Shown: one piece after another, positions 1-8,019 of the stretch | Numbering within the stretch: position 1 is the first letter of the stretch | Layout: the number at the start of each line of letters is the position of its first letter | From: an uncultured Lachnospiraceae bacterium | GTDB taxonomy: Bacteria; Bacillota; Clostridia; Lachnospirales; Lachnospiraceae | Length of the DNA: 64,000 bases | Direction of reading: 5' to 3' | NCBI GenBank assembly: GCA_910587095.1 | Contig: CAJUMJ010000011.1 | Span: 1-64,000, forward strand | Translations under genes and position numbers: made by a program | The notes under the pieces: model-generated | Told to the model about the DNA's origin: nothing | The model's database searches: none | The model's input: the letters and a program-made list of their open reading frames with translations, nothing else

Positions 1-108
1 CAACAGATCAGCATAAGCATACTGGATCGCATCATACGTCCTGCATACCTCAGAGCACTTACCGATCATCCTCTTTTCACATCGCCCCTTAAAGTTCTTT
101 TTCCTCAT
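1..108 (-). CDS. partial N-terminus, possible TnsA-like transposase subunit
   Basis: An open frame of 36 codons starts at the ATG at 106-108 and is still open at the window edge. A GGGAGG Shine-Dalgarno lies ten bases upstream of the start. The visible residues are basic and cysteine-containing (MRKKNFKGRCEKR at the start, TYDAIQYAYADLL at the end). From memory this resembles the beginning of small TnsA-type endonuclease subunits annotated in Lachnospiraceae, but 36 residues are too few to be sure. The gene reads away from a set of inverted repeats at 334-596, which fits a Tn7-like layout with tnsA next to one transposon end. It could equally be another recombinase or a conserved unknown protein. 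Confidence 0.4.
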   Translation of the reverse strand, partial: MRKKNFKGRCEKRMIGKCSEVCRTYDAIQYAYADLL

Positions 109-195
109 CCTTGCAAAACCTCCCATCCGGGAACATCCTGCATCTTTCCCCGACAACGGATGCCGTGCTCCGCAAGTCATCCTTATGTCAAACGC

Positions 196-312
196 TCCCA
201 AAAATGAAATTGAATCGTTTTTGGGGAATTTTTCTCTCATTTTTGGGAAATAACAATCCTCTCAAAGTCCCTGTTTACAAGGATTTCAAGCCAATCCTCA
301 TTCTCCCAAAAA
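196..312. repeat. four copies of a TTTTTGGGA motif in both orientations
   Basis: The 9-base motif TTTTTGGGA or a close variant occurs at 196-204 (reverse), 217-226, 240-247 and 304-312 (reverse). This gives hairpin potential over the stretch between the partial gene at 1-108 and the inverted repeats at 334-596. Such arrays could be transposase binding sites or operators for the leftward gene. I see no convincing coding frame here. Confidence 0.5.
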
Positions 313-333
313 CGCATTCAGGAAATATCACCA

Positions 334-596
334 TGTCGTAGGGCACGGAAATTTATTCTATATTGGGCACTTAAAAGGCACTTTGTTTTATTCTCGTCGG
401 GCTAAAGCCCTCCCTGCCCCTACTCCATGGTGATTCCTACGCAGAACGTTCCAAAAATCCTGTATTTATGCGAGGGAAAGGATAGTCGTTAGACAAAAAT
501 AAGACCCCGCATCCTGCGATGCAAGGTCTTATTTTTCTATGTCGTAGAATAAATATCTTTGCCCTTGTATAGAATAAATTCCAATGCCCTACGACA
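334..596. mobile_element. inverted repeats with TGT/ACA ends; Tn7-like end or MITE
   Basis: A 36-37 bp imperfect inverted repeat lies at 334-369 and 560-596. Both arms start TGTCGTAGGGCA and contain AATTTATTCTATA. A third TGTCGTAG is at 540-547, and TAGAATAAAT repeats at 545-554 and 570-579. The right arm ends 17 bp after the ppdK stop codon. Read alone, the pair looks like a 263 bp MITE. Read together with the leftward partial gene at 1-108, the 596 end looks like the right end of a Tn7-like element inserted just downstream of ppdK. A three-base CCA flanks both sides, which is too short to count as a target duplication. Confidence 0.55.
495..536. terminator. bidirectional rho-independent terminator
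   Basis: A perfect stem (AAAAATAAGACC pairing with GGTCTTATTTTT) has a GC-rich inner part and runs of A and T on either side, so it can act in both directions. It lies downstream of ppdK on the minus strand, inside the 334-596 inverted-repeat region. Confidence 0.8.
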
Positions 597-613
597 CCAA
601 AAATCCTATGGCA

Positions 614-3232
614 TTATTTCTGAATAGCCGCCTGCGCCGCCGCGAGCCGTGCTATCGGCACTCTAAACGGTGAACAGGAAACATAGGTCAATCCCACCTT
701 ATGGCAGAACTCCACGGAGGACGGATCGCCGCCGTGCTCGCCGCAGATGCCAAGCTTGATATCGGGTCTGGTTGTACGCCCCTTCTCAGCCGCCATCTGT
801 ACAAGCTGTCCCACGCCGCTCTGGTCGAGTCTCGCAAAAGGATCGGACTCATAAATCTTATTCTTATAGTAGTCGCCTAAGAACTTCCCGGCGTCGTCGC
901 GGGAGAATCCAAAGGTCATCTGCGTCAGGTCGTTCGTACCGAAGGAGAAGAACTCAGCTTCCTCGGCAATCTCGTTTGCCAGAAGCGCTGCTCTCGGAAT
1001 CTCGATCATCGTACCGATGTGGTACTGAATGTCGGAATTTTTCTCTTTCTTCACGGCCTCAGCCACTTCCACTACCACGTCCTTGACAAACTTAAGCTCT
1101 CTCTTCTCACCAACCAGAGGGATCATAATCTCTGGTACGATATCGTAACCCTTCTCATTCTTCACTTCGATTGCCGCTTCCATCACCGCTCTGGTCTGCA
1201 TTTTTGCAATCTCGGGATAGGTAACCGCCAGTCGGCAGCCTCTGTGTCCCATCATGGGATTAAACTCATGGAGGGAATCGCAGATCTCCTGCACCTCCTC
1301 CGCTGTCATCATCATCTCAACTGCCAAATCGTCAATATCCGCCTGCTCTGTAGGCACAAACTCATGTAACGGGGGATCCAGGAAACGGATGGTAACAGGT
1401 CTGCCTTCCATCACCTCGTACAGCGCCTTAAAGTCACCCTTCTGGAACGGGATCAGAGCATTGAGCGCTTTCTCTCTTTGCTCCTGGGTTCTCGCCAGAA
1501 TCATCTGCCTGATCTTCGGAATCCTGTCGGGATCGAAGAACATATGCTCTGTTCTGCAAAGGCCGATACCCTCCGCGCCGTACTTCACGGCATTCGCCGC
1601 ATCTGCAGGTGTATCCGCGTTGGTGCGCACCTTGAGCGTGCGGTACTTGTCAGCCCACTCCATAATCCGCCCGAAGTTTCCGCTGACGGAAGCTTCCACT
1701 GTCTTAATATCCCCTTTATAAATCTTACCGGTGGAGCCGTCCAGCGAAATATAATCGCCTTCATGGAACACCTCGCCGCCAAGTTCAAATACTTTTTCCT
1801 CCTCGTTGATGGCAATGTCGCCACAGCCCGATACGCAGGCCGTACCCATGCCACGGGCCACAACTGCCGCGTGGGAAGTCATGCCGCCGCGCACGGTGAG
1901 AATACCTTCCGCCGCATGCATACCTTCGATGTCCTCCGGAGAAGTCTCCAGACGCACGAGCACAACTCTCTCTCCCTTCTCATGTGCCTCTTTCGCCTCG
2001 TTTGCCGTAAAGTAAACCTTACCTGCCGCCGCGCCGGGAGAAGCGGGAAGTGCCTGTCCGATTACCTGACCCGCCTTCAAAGCGTCGGGATCAAAGGTCG
2101 GATGTAAGAGCTGATCCAGAGACTTCGCTTCTATTCTAAGCACTGCCTCCTCAGGCGTAATTTTTCCTTCGTCTACCAGATCGCACGCAATCTGCAAAGC
2201 CGCAGGCGCGGTACGCTTACCGTTTCTTGTCTGTAAGAAGAAAAGCTTGCCCTCCTCAATGGTAAACTCCATATCCTGCATATCGCGGTAATGCTCCTCG
2301 AGGCGGTTCGCAATCTCCATAAACTGCTTATAGCACTCGGGCAGATCCTGTTCCAGTCTGGTGATGGGCTGGGGCGTGCGGATACCCGCAACCACGTCCT
2401 CACCCTGGGCATTGATCAGATACTCACCGTAAATACCCTTAGCGCCGGTAGAGGGATTTCTTGTAAAGGCCACGCCCGTACCGGAGGTATCGCCCATATT
2501 TCCAAATACCATCGCCTGCACGTTTACCGCAGTTCCCCAGTCGCCAGGTATGTCGTTCATACGTCTATACACGATCGCTCTCTCGTTATCCCAGGAGCGG
2601 AACACTGCTTTTACCGCTTCCATAAGCTGTACTCTGGGATCCTGCGGGAACTCCTCTCCTTTGTTTTCTTTGTAAATATTCTTGAAACGGACGATGATCT
2701 CTTTCATATCCTCGGCTGTCAAGTCGGTGTCAAACTTAACGCCCTTGGATTCTTTGATTTCGTCTAAGATTCTCTCAAAATAAGATTTAGGAATTTCCAT
2801 AACCACATCAGAGAACATCTGAATAAATCTGCGATAGGAATCATAAGCAAACCGGGGGTTCCCAGTCTTTTGTGCAAACCCTTCCACAGCTACATCTGTC
2901 AGCCCCAGGTTCAGGATGGTATCCATCATACCCGGCATGGACGCTCTAGCCCCGGAACGTACCGACACAAGAAGAGGATTTTCGGTATCTCCAAACTTTT
3001 TACCCTGCTTCTCCTCAAGTCCTGCAAGAGCCGTGAAAATTTGCTCCTTGATCTCGTCCGAGATCTGTCTGCCATTATTGTAGTAGTCCGTGCACGCCTC
3101 TGTCGTTACGGTAAATCCTTGCGGAATCGGCAACCCCAAGTTCGTCATCTCCGCCAGGTTTGCTCCCTTTCCGCCCAGGAGATTGCGCATATCTGCGTTG
3201 CCTTCCTCAAATAAATACACCCATTTCGCCAT
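614..3232 (-). CDS. ppdK: pyruvate, phosphate dikinase
   Basis: This enzyme interconverts pyruvate, ATP and Pi with phosphoenolpyruvate, AMP and PPi in the cytoplasm, in glycolysis or gluconeogenesis of anaerobes. The 872-residue product is full length. The N-terminal nucleotide-binding domain carries LLGGKGANLAEM near the start. The phospho-histidine domain carries GGMTSHAAVVARGMG with the catalytic His near residue 455, and the C-terminal PEP/pyruvate barrel ends in GICGEHGGDP and SCSPFRVPIAR. The start MAKWVYLF at 3230-3232 was chosen because it matches the family N-terminus and follows AAAGGAG. The longer open frame upstream has no family similarity. The gene is probably monocistronic, with the stem at 495-536 as terminator. 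Confidence 0.97.
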   Translation of the reverse strand: MAKWVYLFEEGNADMRNLLGGKGANLAEMTNLGLPIPQGFTVTTEACTDYYNNGRQISDEIKEQIFTALAGLEEKQGKKFGDTENPLLVSVRSGARASMPGMMDTILNLGLTDVAVEGFAQKTGNPRFAYDSYRRFIQMFSDVVMEIPKSYFERILDEIKESKGVKFDTDLTAEDMKEIIVRFKNIYKENKGEEFPQDPRVQLMEAVKAVFRSWDNERAIVYRRMNDIPGDWGTAVNVQAMVFGNMGDTSGTGVAFTRNPSTGAKGIYGEYLINAQGEDVVAGIRTPQPITRLEQDLPECYKQFMEIANRLEEHYRDMQDMEFTIEEGKLFFLQTRNGKRTAPAALQIACDLVDEGKITPEEAVLRIEAKSLDQLLHPTFDPDALKAGQVIGQALPASPGAAAGKVYFTANEAKEAHEKGERVVLVRLETSPEDIEGMHAAEGILTVRGGMTSHAAVVARGMGTACVSGCGDIAINEEEKVFELGGEVFHEGDYISLDGSTGKIYKGDIKTVEASVSGNFGRIMEWADKYRTLKVRTNADTPADAANAVKYGAEGIGLCRTEHMFFDPDRIPKIRQMILARTQEQREKALNALIPFQKGDFKALYEVMEGRPVTIRFLDPPLHEFVPTEQADIDDLAVEMMMTAEEVQEICDSLHEFNPMMGHRGCRLAVTYPEIAKMQTRAVMEAAIEVKNEKGYDIVPEIMIPLVGEKRELKFVKDVVVEVAEAVKKEKNSDIQYHIGTMIEIPRAALLANEIAEEAEFFSFGTNDLTQMTFGFSRDDAGKFLGDYYKNKIYESDPFARLDQSGVGQLVQMAAEKGRTTRPDIKLGICGEHGGDPSSVEFCHKVGLTYVSCSPFRVPIARLAAAQAAIQK

Positions 3233-3417
3233 CTTATTCTCTATGCTCCTTTCTTCGCCTGTGAAACAAGCCATTAAGCTAGCATTTATTTTACCATATA
3301 TTTGAAAATTTAGCACTGGTTTTTTTAATTTTTTACAAAAATGAAGACAAATACCCGGAGATATTTGTCAATTATAGAAACCAAATATTCTGCTGCCATT
3401 TCCAAAGCGCCAAAACA

Positions 3418-4260
3418 TTACAATCTCTCCGCTCTGATCGGGAGAAAACTGTCAAAAATAAACACATCATACTCTCCCTTGAGCGCCTCCAGATCCTGCT
3501 GGCTGCGAATCGTCCAGGCGGCGGCTGGGTGTCTGTAGAGGCGTCTGCAAATTCTTCTCCCAGGCTCTTCGCTGAATTTATGATTGTAGGCAATAAAGTC
3601 CGGTTTCGTCAAAAAATTGAACAGAAGGTGGGTCATCCCGAAATAGAGTATATTCCAATACACGCCCTCCCTGCGGAAATTGGAGGAAAGCTGCCCCCTC
3701 ACCACTTCCCCTCGATTTATGCGAAACCACCAAAGCACCATAGGATTAAAGGACTCGATACAATAAGCCCCGCCGTAAGCGCGCAACATCCGGTCAATGA
3801 CCGCACAGCATGAAACATCCGCCGTCTCCGCCTTAATCTCCACAATAAGCGGCACGCGACCGTCTACCATCGCAAGAAAATCCTTAAGCCGCGGTATTCT
3901 CTCCTCGGATTCACACAAAGTATAATCCTGTAGCTGTCCGTATGTACAATCCGCGATTTTCCCCTCCGTCCCGCAAATTCTGTCCAGTGTGAAATCATGA
4001 AAGATCACCGGCACACCATCTCTTGTCACCTGCACATCCAGTTCTATGCCAAGCCCGGCTTCCACCGCTTTTTGAAAGGCAGCCATGGAATTTTCCGGCG
4101 CGTCCCCCTCATTGTCGTGAAGCCCCCTGTGTGCAAAATATACTTTTTTAAAGAGCGTGGTATCGGGTCTGTTGAATATGCGGGGCATGATTGCCAGCAT
4201 ATACAAAACAGCCAACGCCATAATACATATCAGTGTAATCTTTATAGCCGCCAGAATCAT
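3418..4260 (-). CDS. membrane-anchored glycerophosphodiester phosphodiesterase
   Basis: The product is a GDPD-family hydrolase that cleaves glycerophosphodiesters to sn-glycerol 3-phosphate and an alcohol. One N-terminal transmembrane segment (about residues 3-22) is followed by a short linker and a TIM-barrel domain. The hallmark motifs are YFAHRGLHDNEGDAPENS, ELDVQVTRDGVPVIFHD and VEIKAE, which hold the metal-binding and catalytic Glu, Asp and His residues. The start at 4258-4260 (MILAAIK) is preferred because the ATG four codons upstream sits directly on the AAAGG. A promoter at 4304-4332 suggests transcription separate from the adaptor gene upstream. The substrate cannot be told from sequence. 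Confidence 0.9.
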   Translation of the reverse strand: MILAAIKITLICIMALAVLYMLAIMPRIFNRPDTTLFKKVYFAHRGLHDNEGDAPENSMAAFQKAVEAGLGIELDVQVTRDGVPVIFHDFTLDRICGTEGKIADCTYGQLQDYTLCESEERIPRLKDFLAMVDGRVPLIVEIKAETADVSCCAVIDRMLRAYGGAYCIESFNPMVLWWFRINRGEVVRGQLSSNFRREGVYWNILYFGMTHLLFNFLTKPDFIAYNHKFSEEPGRRICRRLYRHPAAAWTIRSQQDLEALKGEYDVFIFDSFLPIRAERL

Positions 4261-4303
4261 CTGATCTTCCATCCTTTAAAGCAGACATCGGTTATCCGAA
4301 ATT

Positions 4304-4332
4304 ATTCTACAACCTTCCCTTCTACTTTTCAA
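4304..4332 (-). promoter_or_regulatory. sigma-A-type promoter of the GDPD gene
   Basis: On the minus strand, TTGAAA (4327-4332) and TAGAAT (4304-4309) are separated by 17 bp. They lie about 45 bp upstream of the phosphodiesterase start, in the gap after the HlyD-like gene. Confidence 0.6.
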
Positions 4333-4345
4333 TAGAAAAATCCAC

Positions 4346-5743
4346 TCAGAAATCATTCAGTCTGACCACGTCCCCCTTCTTAATTTCCTTTGTGGATGAT
4401 TCAATGATGCGGCTCTCGTCGGTAAGAGCCCCCTCTACTGCCGCCAGCTTGTCATTCTTGTCGACAACGCTGACGTTAATCTCCTCCACATAATATTCCG
4501 TGCCAAGAATCCCCTCCCGCTCATTCACCACATACACAAAATTCCTGTCGTTTTCTGCGTGCAACGCCAAAAGGGAAACGCAATAGGGATATTTCTCCCC
4601 CACTTTGGAGCAGGTCAGCTTCCCGGAAAGACCGGGCGTCCCTGTCTCCTCGGGCAATCGCAGAAGCGCCGTGTAGCTGCCTGGCATATTTTCATTTTCT
4701 TCTATATAATCCACCTTGGCGTCAATCTTTTTGCGCCCGTCCAGTTCCAGCTTCACGTCGTCATTTAAGTTTACATAACTTTTTTGTTCCTTGGTAAGCG
4801 GCACGCGGAACTGGCAGGGCACCTCGTCATCCGCCAGGAGAAAGGAGGCCGTGTCCGGCACTCTGCCGCCCGTCTGGACATAGATATCCGTCACCATCCC
4901 CCCCATGGGACTTGTGATTCTTCCCTCCTGCTCCACAACTGCCTTGTATTCGGCAAGCTTTTCCTGTACCGCCGAAAGCTCTGTCCTGTAAACCGCCAGT
5001 GTCGCATCAACGTCCTCCTCCTGCAAAATATCCTCCACCTTGCGGCCGGCATCTTTTATGATATTGTCCCGGTTCCACTTCGCGTCCGCCTCCGCGTAGG
5101 CCGCGGCTTGCAGCTCCTGTCTGAGCCGTTCCTCCTCCTCTTGTCTGGCTTTCCACTCGGCGTCCATCTCCTCCTCGGTCTTCGCCTCCCCGTTTTCCTT
5201 CTGCCAGTCTCCCTCGTGAGCCCTGTTCTCCGCCTGGAGCTTATCAAGCGCCTCCTCAGCCTGCGCTACGTCCTCGGCTGCCCGGCCTACCAGCGTATCC
5301 TGATACCTTGCAAGCGCGTCGTAATCCTCCCTTGCTCTGGCTTCCTCCAACTCCTTCTGGCTTTGCGCCAGCTCCTTATTACGGATAATGGCATCTATCT
5401 GAAGCTGTACCTTTGACGCGGCAAGCTCCTGTTCCTCCATAATCCGCTTCATATCTTCCAGATCCACGGTAAACAGAAGATCGCCCTCCTCCACTTTATC
5501 TCCGGCCTGCACCGCAAGCTCCTTTACCCGCAGACCGCTTAAAACCGTCACCGGCAGTTTGGCCCCCGCCTCCACGATGCCTTCCGCCTCCACGATATGC
5601 TCGATATACTTGGAATCAGTCCGGGTCGTCGAAACCATCGGCAGCTTCGAGGCATATATACTTTTTGACACAAGTGTACAAAACCACATAAAAGCCATAA
5701 AAATCGCCAGCCCTGCGATAATCCTCTTCCTCCGCTTATCCAT
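4346..5743 (-). CDS. HlyD/MacA-like membrane-fusion (adaptor) protein
   Basis: The 465-residue product has one N-terminal transmembrane segment (about 9-30), a first biotinyl-lipoyl half (VTVLSGLRVKELAVQAGDKVEEGDLLF), a long charged coiled coil (about 95-285), a second lipoyl half (GRITSPMGGMVTDIYVQTGGRV) and beta-barrel-like C-terminal domains. This is the order seen in periplasmic adaptor proteins of ABC and RND exporters. In Gram-positive bacteria such proteins usually sit beside a MacB-type permease and an ATPase, and neither is adjacent here. It follows two sugar-type ABC permeases by 27 bp with a GGGAGGG ribosome site, so it is probably co-transcribed with them. Its partner is unknown. 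Confidence 0.85.
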   Translation of the reverse strand: MDKRRKRIIAGLAIFMAFMWFCTLVSKSIYASKLPMVSTTRTDSKYIEHIVEAEGIVEAGAKLPVTVLSGLRVKELAVQAGDKVEEGDLLFTVDLEDMKRIMEEQELAASKVQLQIDAIIRNKELAQSQKELEEARAREDYDALARYQDTLVGRAAEDVAQAEEALDKLQAENRAHEGDWQKENGEAKTEEEMDAEWKARQEEEERLRQELQAAAYAEADAKWNRDNIIKDAGRKVEDILQEEDVDATLAVYRTELSAVQEKLAEYKAVVEQEGRITSPMGGMVTDIYVQTGGRVPDTASFLLADDEVPCQFRVPLTKEQKSYVNLNDDVKLELDGRKKIDAKVDYIEENENMPGSYTALLRLPEETGTPGLSGKLTCSKVGEKYPYCVSLLALHAENDRNFVYVVNEREGILGTEYYVEEINVSVVDKNDKLAAVEGALTDESRIIESSTKEIKKGDVVRLNDF

Positions 5744-5770
5744 GATTCTGTTTCCCTCCCACTTCTATTT

Positions 5771-6661
5771 CTACTCTTTTAAGCCCGAATAAACTATTCC
5801 CTGCTCCAGATAATCCTGTCCCAGCACAAATACAAAAGCCGCCGGAACCAATGTGATAAACGAGGCGCAGAGCGCAAAACCCGCCTGTAGCCACGAGATC
5901 TCCGGCAAATATAGAGACAGTGGCCACAACGCCTTATCCTCAAGAAACGCCAGCGGCTGTTCCATCAAGTTCCAATATTCCAAAAACCCTAACACCATGG
6001 CAGATAATAATCCACTTTTCCCTAATGGAAGCCCCATTGTTAAAAATATCCTCAGTTCACCCGCCCCGTCAATCCGTGCCGCCTCGAAAAGCTGTGGCGG
6101 GATCGCCCGGAAACCGCCGTATGACAAAAAGATAGGCAGAGTGGAAAACACCGCCGGCAAAATAATGGCGGCGTGGGTATTCATCAGAGATAAACGGTCA
6201 AGCACCAGATAACTGGAAAGCATCGTCACCTGAAAGGGCAGAAGCATCAGCACCACATACATGGCAAACAGCGCCCTGCTCCCCCGCACGGAATACGCCG
6301 CAAAAGCCCATGCCGCAGGAACGCCCACCAGAAGCTGCCCCACCAGAATACAGAGCACCAGCTTCACGGAGTTCCAGAACAGAACAAAAAAGGAGGGCGT
6401 CATAAAGAGCAGCCTGCCGTAATGCTCAAAAGTAGGATAGTCCGGCATCAGTTTCCAGCGGATATATCCCTCTCCCTCCCCGAACACGGGAATCAAATAC
6501 TGCTTCATTTCCAGACCATCCATGACCGATCCTGTCAAAATCAAGAAGACGGGAAAGCAGATCAGCAGCGCAGGCACCAGCAACACACCCGTCGTCAGAT
6601 ATTTTCTGACCGCCCCGCACAGTCTTTTCTTCACTTGCAACATGTTTCCTTGTCTCTCCAT
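5771..6661 (-). CDS. carbohydrate ABC transporter permease, MalG/UgpE type
   Basis: This inner-membrane subunit of a CUT1-like importer has six predicted transmembrane segments. The cytoplasmic EAA loop reads EAARIDGAGELRIFLTMGLPL, which contacts the ATPase. It lies 133 bp downstream of the partner permease and 27 bp upstream of the adaptor gene. The solute-binding candidates are the three large lipoproteins encoded upstream. No ATP-binding subunit is encoded nearby, as is common in Firmicutes, where a shared MsmX-like ATPase serves several importers. The transported compound is not evident. Confidence 0.9.
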   Translation of the reverse strand: MERQGNMLQVKKRLCGAVRKYLTTGVLLVPALLICFPVFLILTGSVMDGLEMKQYLIPVFGEGEGYIRWKLMPDYPTFEHYGRLLFMTPSFFVLFWNSVKLVLCILVGQLLVGVPAAWAFAAYSVRGSRALFAMYVVLMLLPFQVTMLSSYLVLDRLSLMNTHAAIILPAVFSTLPIFLSYGGFRAIPPQLFEAARIDGAGELRIFLTMGLPLGKSGLLSAMVLGFLEYWNLMEQPLAFLEDKALWPLSLYLPEISWLQAGFALCASFITLVPAAFVFVLGQDYLEQGIVYSGLKE

Positions 6662-6794
6662 AATCTCCCTTTTCAGCCGCCCCGCCGATACCCGGGACAG
6701 CTCATCTCCTGTTCGCTACGGCACGCCTTTTTCATTATCCCGCCACCGACAAAACAATTTCTTCCCCACTCATACCGGACAAAAGCTGCGCCAT

Positions 6795-7733
6795 TTACTC
6801 CACCCTGTCCCATATCCTCTGCAAAGCCATAATCGCCACAAAGAGCACCGCCCCCACGCACACCGCAGATGCCGCCATCTTGTCAAACTCCAGATTGACG
6901 AACCAGTTGTTGAACAGATGTTGGAGCAGATAAATGTCTTCCTGCGGATAAGACCCCGCCACCAGATAAGCCTCCCTGTATATCTTAAAGGAATTTAAAA
7001 AGGACAAAATTACAATGGTGTAAAAACTCCCCTTCAAATTCGGCAGGATGATATGGCGGACACATTTTAGGCGCCCTGCCCCATCCACTCTCGCCGCCTC
7101 GATAAACTCACCTGGAATCGCCAGAATGCCGGCAAGCCAGAGCACCACTGTATACCCGGTATTCTTCCACAAATAACTTGCCACCAGTACCCAAAAGGAT
7201 GCTCCCGTCCCCAAATAATCCGTGGTCACGCTCCCCCATAAACCCGTAAGCTCCCCGATTTTAGTGAGAAGCAGATTTAAGAACCCCTGCCTGTAAAAGA
7301 CCATTTTCCATACAAGAACGATGGTAGCCGTCGGCATAGCCAGCGGAAACAGATACACCGACTTTATTAGAGACGCATTTTTTAAATTGCTCAGCGTAAG
7401 CGCCACCAAAAGCCCCGCAAGCACCAAAAGCGGTATACAGACCACCGTAAACCGCGCGGTATTTTTTACCGCAAGCAAAAACGCCTGATTCTGGAAAATA
7501 ACGCCGTAATTTTTAACCCCCGTAAACTCCCCCGTGACCGCCGTCTGAAAAGAACGCTTCACCACGTCAAGAAACGGCAGGAGCACAAAAAGGGTCACCC
7601 CCGCAAAACTCGGCAGAAGAAATAACAGGAAAGTGCGTTGTCTGCGTCTGTATTTTTTCCCGTTTCTGCGCTCCCGCTTATTTTGAATTTTTAAGTTATG
7701 TAAACCCTCTTCCATTCTTTGCGTTTTCGACAT
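6795..7733 (-). CDS. sugar ABC transporter permease, MalF/UgpA type
   Basis: This membrane subunit pairs with the permease downstream. It has six transmembrane segments, the first in RTFLLFLLPSFAGVTLFVLL, and the EAA loop EAARVDGAGRLKCVRHIILP. The start is uncertain. The ATG at 7731-7733 (MSKTQRMEEG) has an upstream AGGAG, while the more distal ATG at 7785-7787 has no visible ribosome site. The basic N-terminal tail before the first membrane segment is typical of MalF/UgpA relatives in Lachnospiraceae. Structured repeat copy E separates it from the upstream lipoprotein gene. Confidence 0.88.
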   Translation of the reverse strand: MSKTQRMEEGLHNLKIQNKRERRNGKKYRRRQRTFLLFLLPSFAGVTLFVLLPFLDVVKRSFQTAVTGEFTGVKNYGVIFQNQAFLLAVKNTARFTVVCIPLLVLAGLLVALTLSNLKNASLIKSVYLFPLAMPTATIVLVWKMVFYRQGFLNLLLTKIGELTGLWGSVTTDYLGTGASFWVLVASYLWKNTGYTVVLWLAGILAIPGEFIEAARVDGAGRLKCVRHIILPNLKGSFYTIVILSFLNSFKIYREAYLVAGSYPQEDIYLLQHLFNNWFVNLEFDKMAASAVCVGAVLFVAIMALQRIWDRVE

Positions 7734-7820
7734 TTCCACCACAAACTCTCCTATAATAGTACAGTATTTATGCTTTTTCACATCCATTCAATTATATTAC
7801 ATCATTCTGCAAAATCAAAC

Positions 7821-8019
7821 GCGGAAAATGCCGCTTTTAGCATTCTCACATCTCTATTCGGAGAATGCCGCTTTTTGGCGTTCTCCCATGTGAGACATAG
7901 AGTTTCCTCCTACATTTCTTGCGGAGAATGCCGTCCTTTGGCATTCTCTCGTGCGAAACTATAGAACTTCTTAGCGAAGCTGCCTCTGCTGCTGAGCTTT
8001 AGAAGTTCTTTTCGCACTG
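7821..8019 (-). repeat. structured intergenic repeat, copy E
   Basis: On the minus strand this begins immediately after the TAA stop at 8020. Outer stem arms GTGCGAAA and TTTCGCAC enclose an AGAACTTCTA/TAGAAGTTCT stem. The GAGAATGCC...GGCATTCTC hairpin (about 7923-7948) follows. Uniquely, two more hairpins of the same type follow at about 7860-7885 and 7824-7848. See copies at 10.5, 13.3, 33.7 and 63.5 kb. There is no coding potential. Confidence 0.8.

Noticed and set aside
111..341. A 76-codon open frame on the plus strand near the left edge
   Set aside because: No ribosome site, and it crosses the repeated TTTTTGGGA motifs. Composition is not protein-like.
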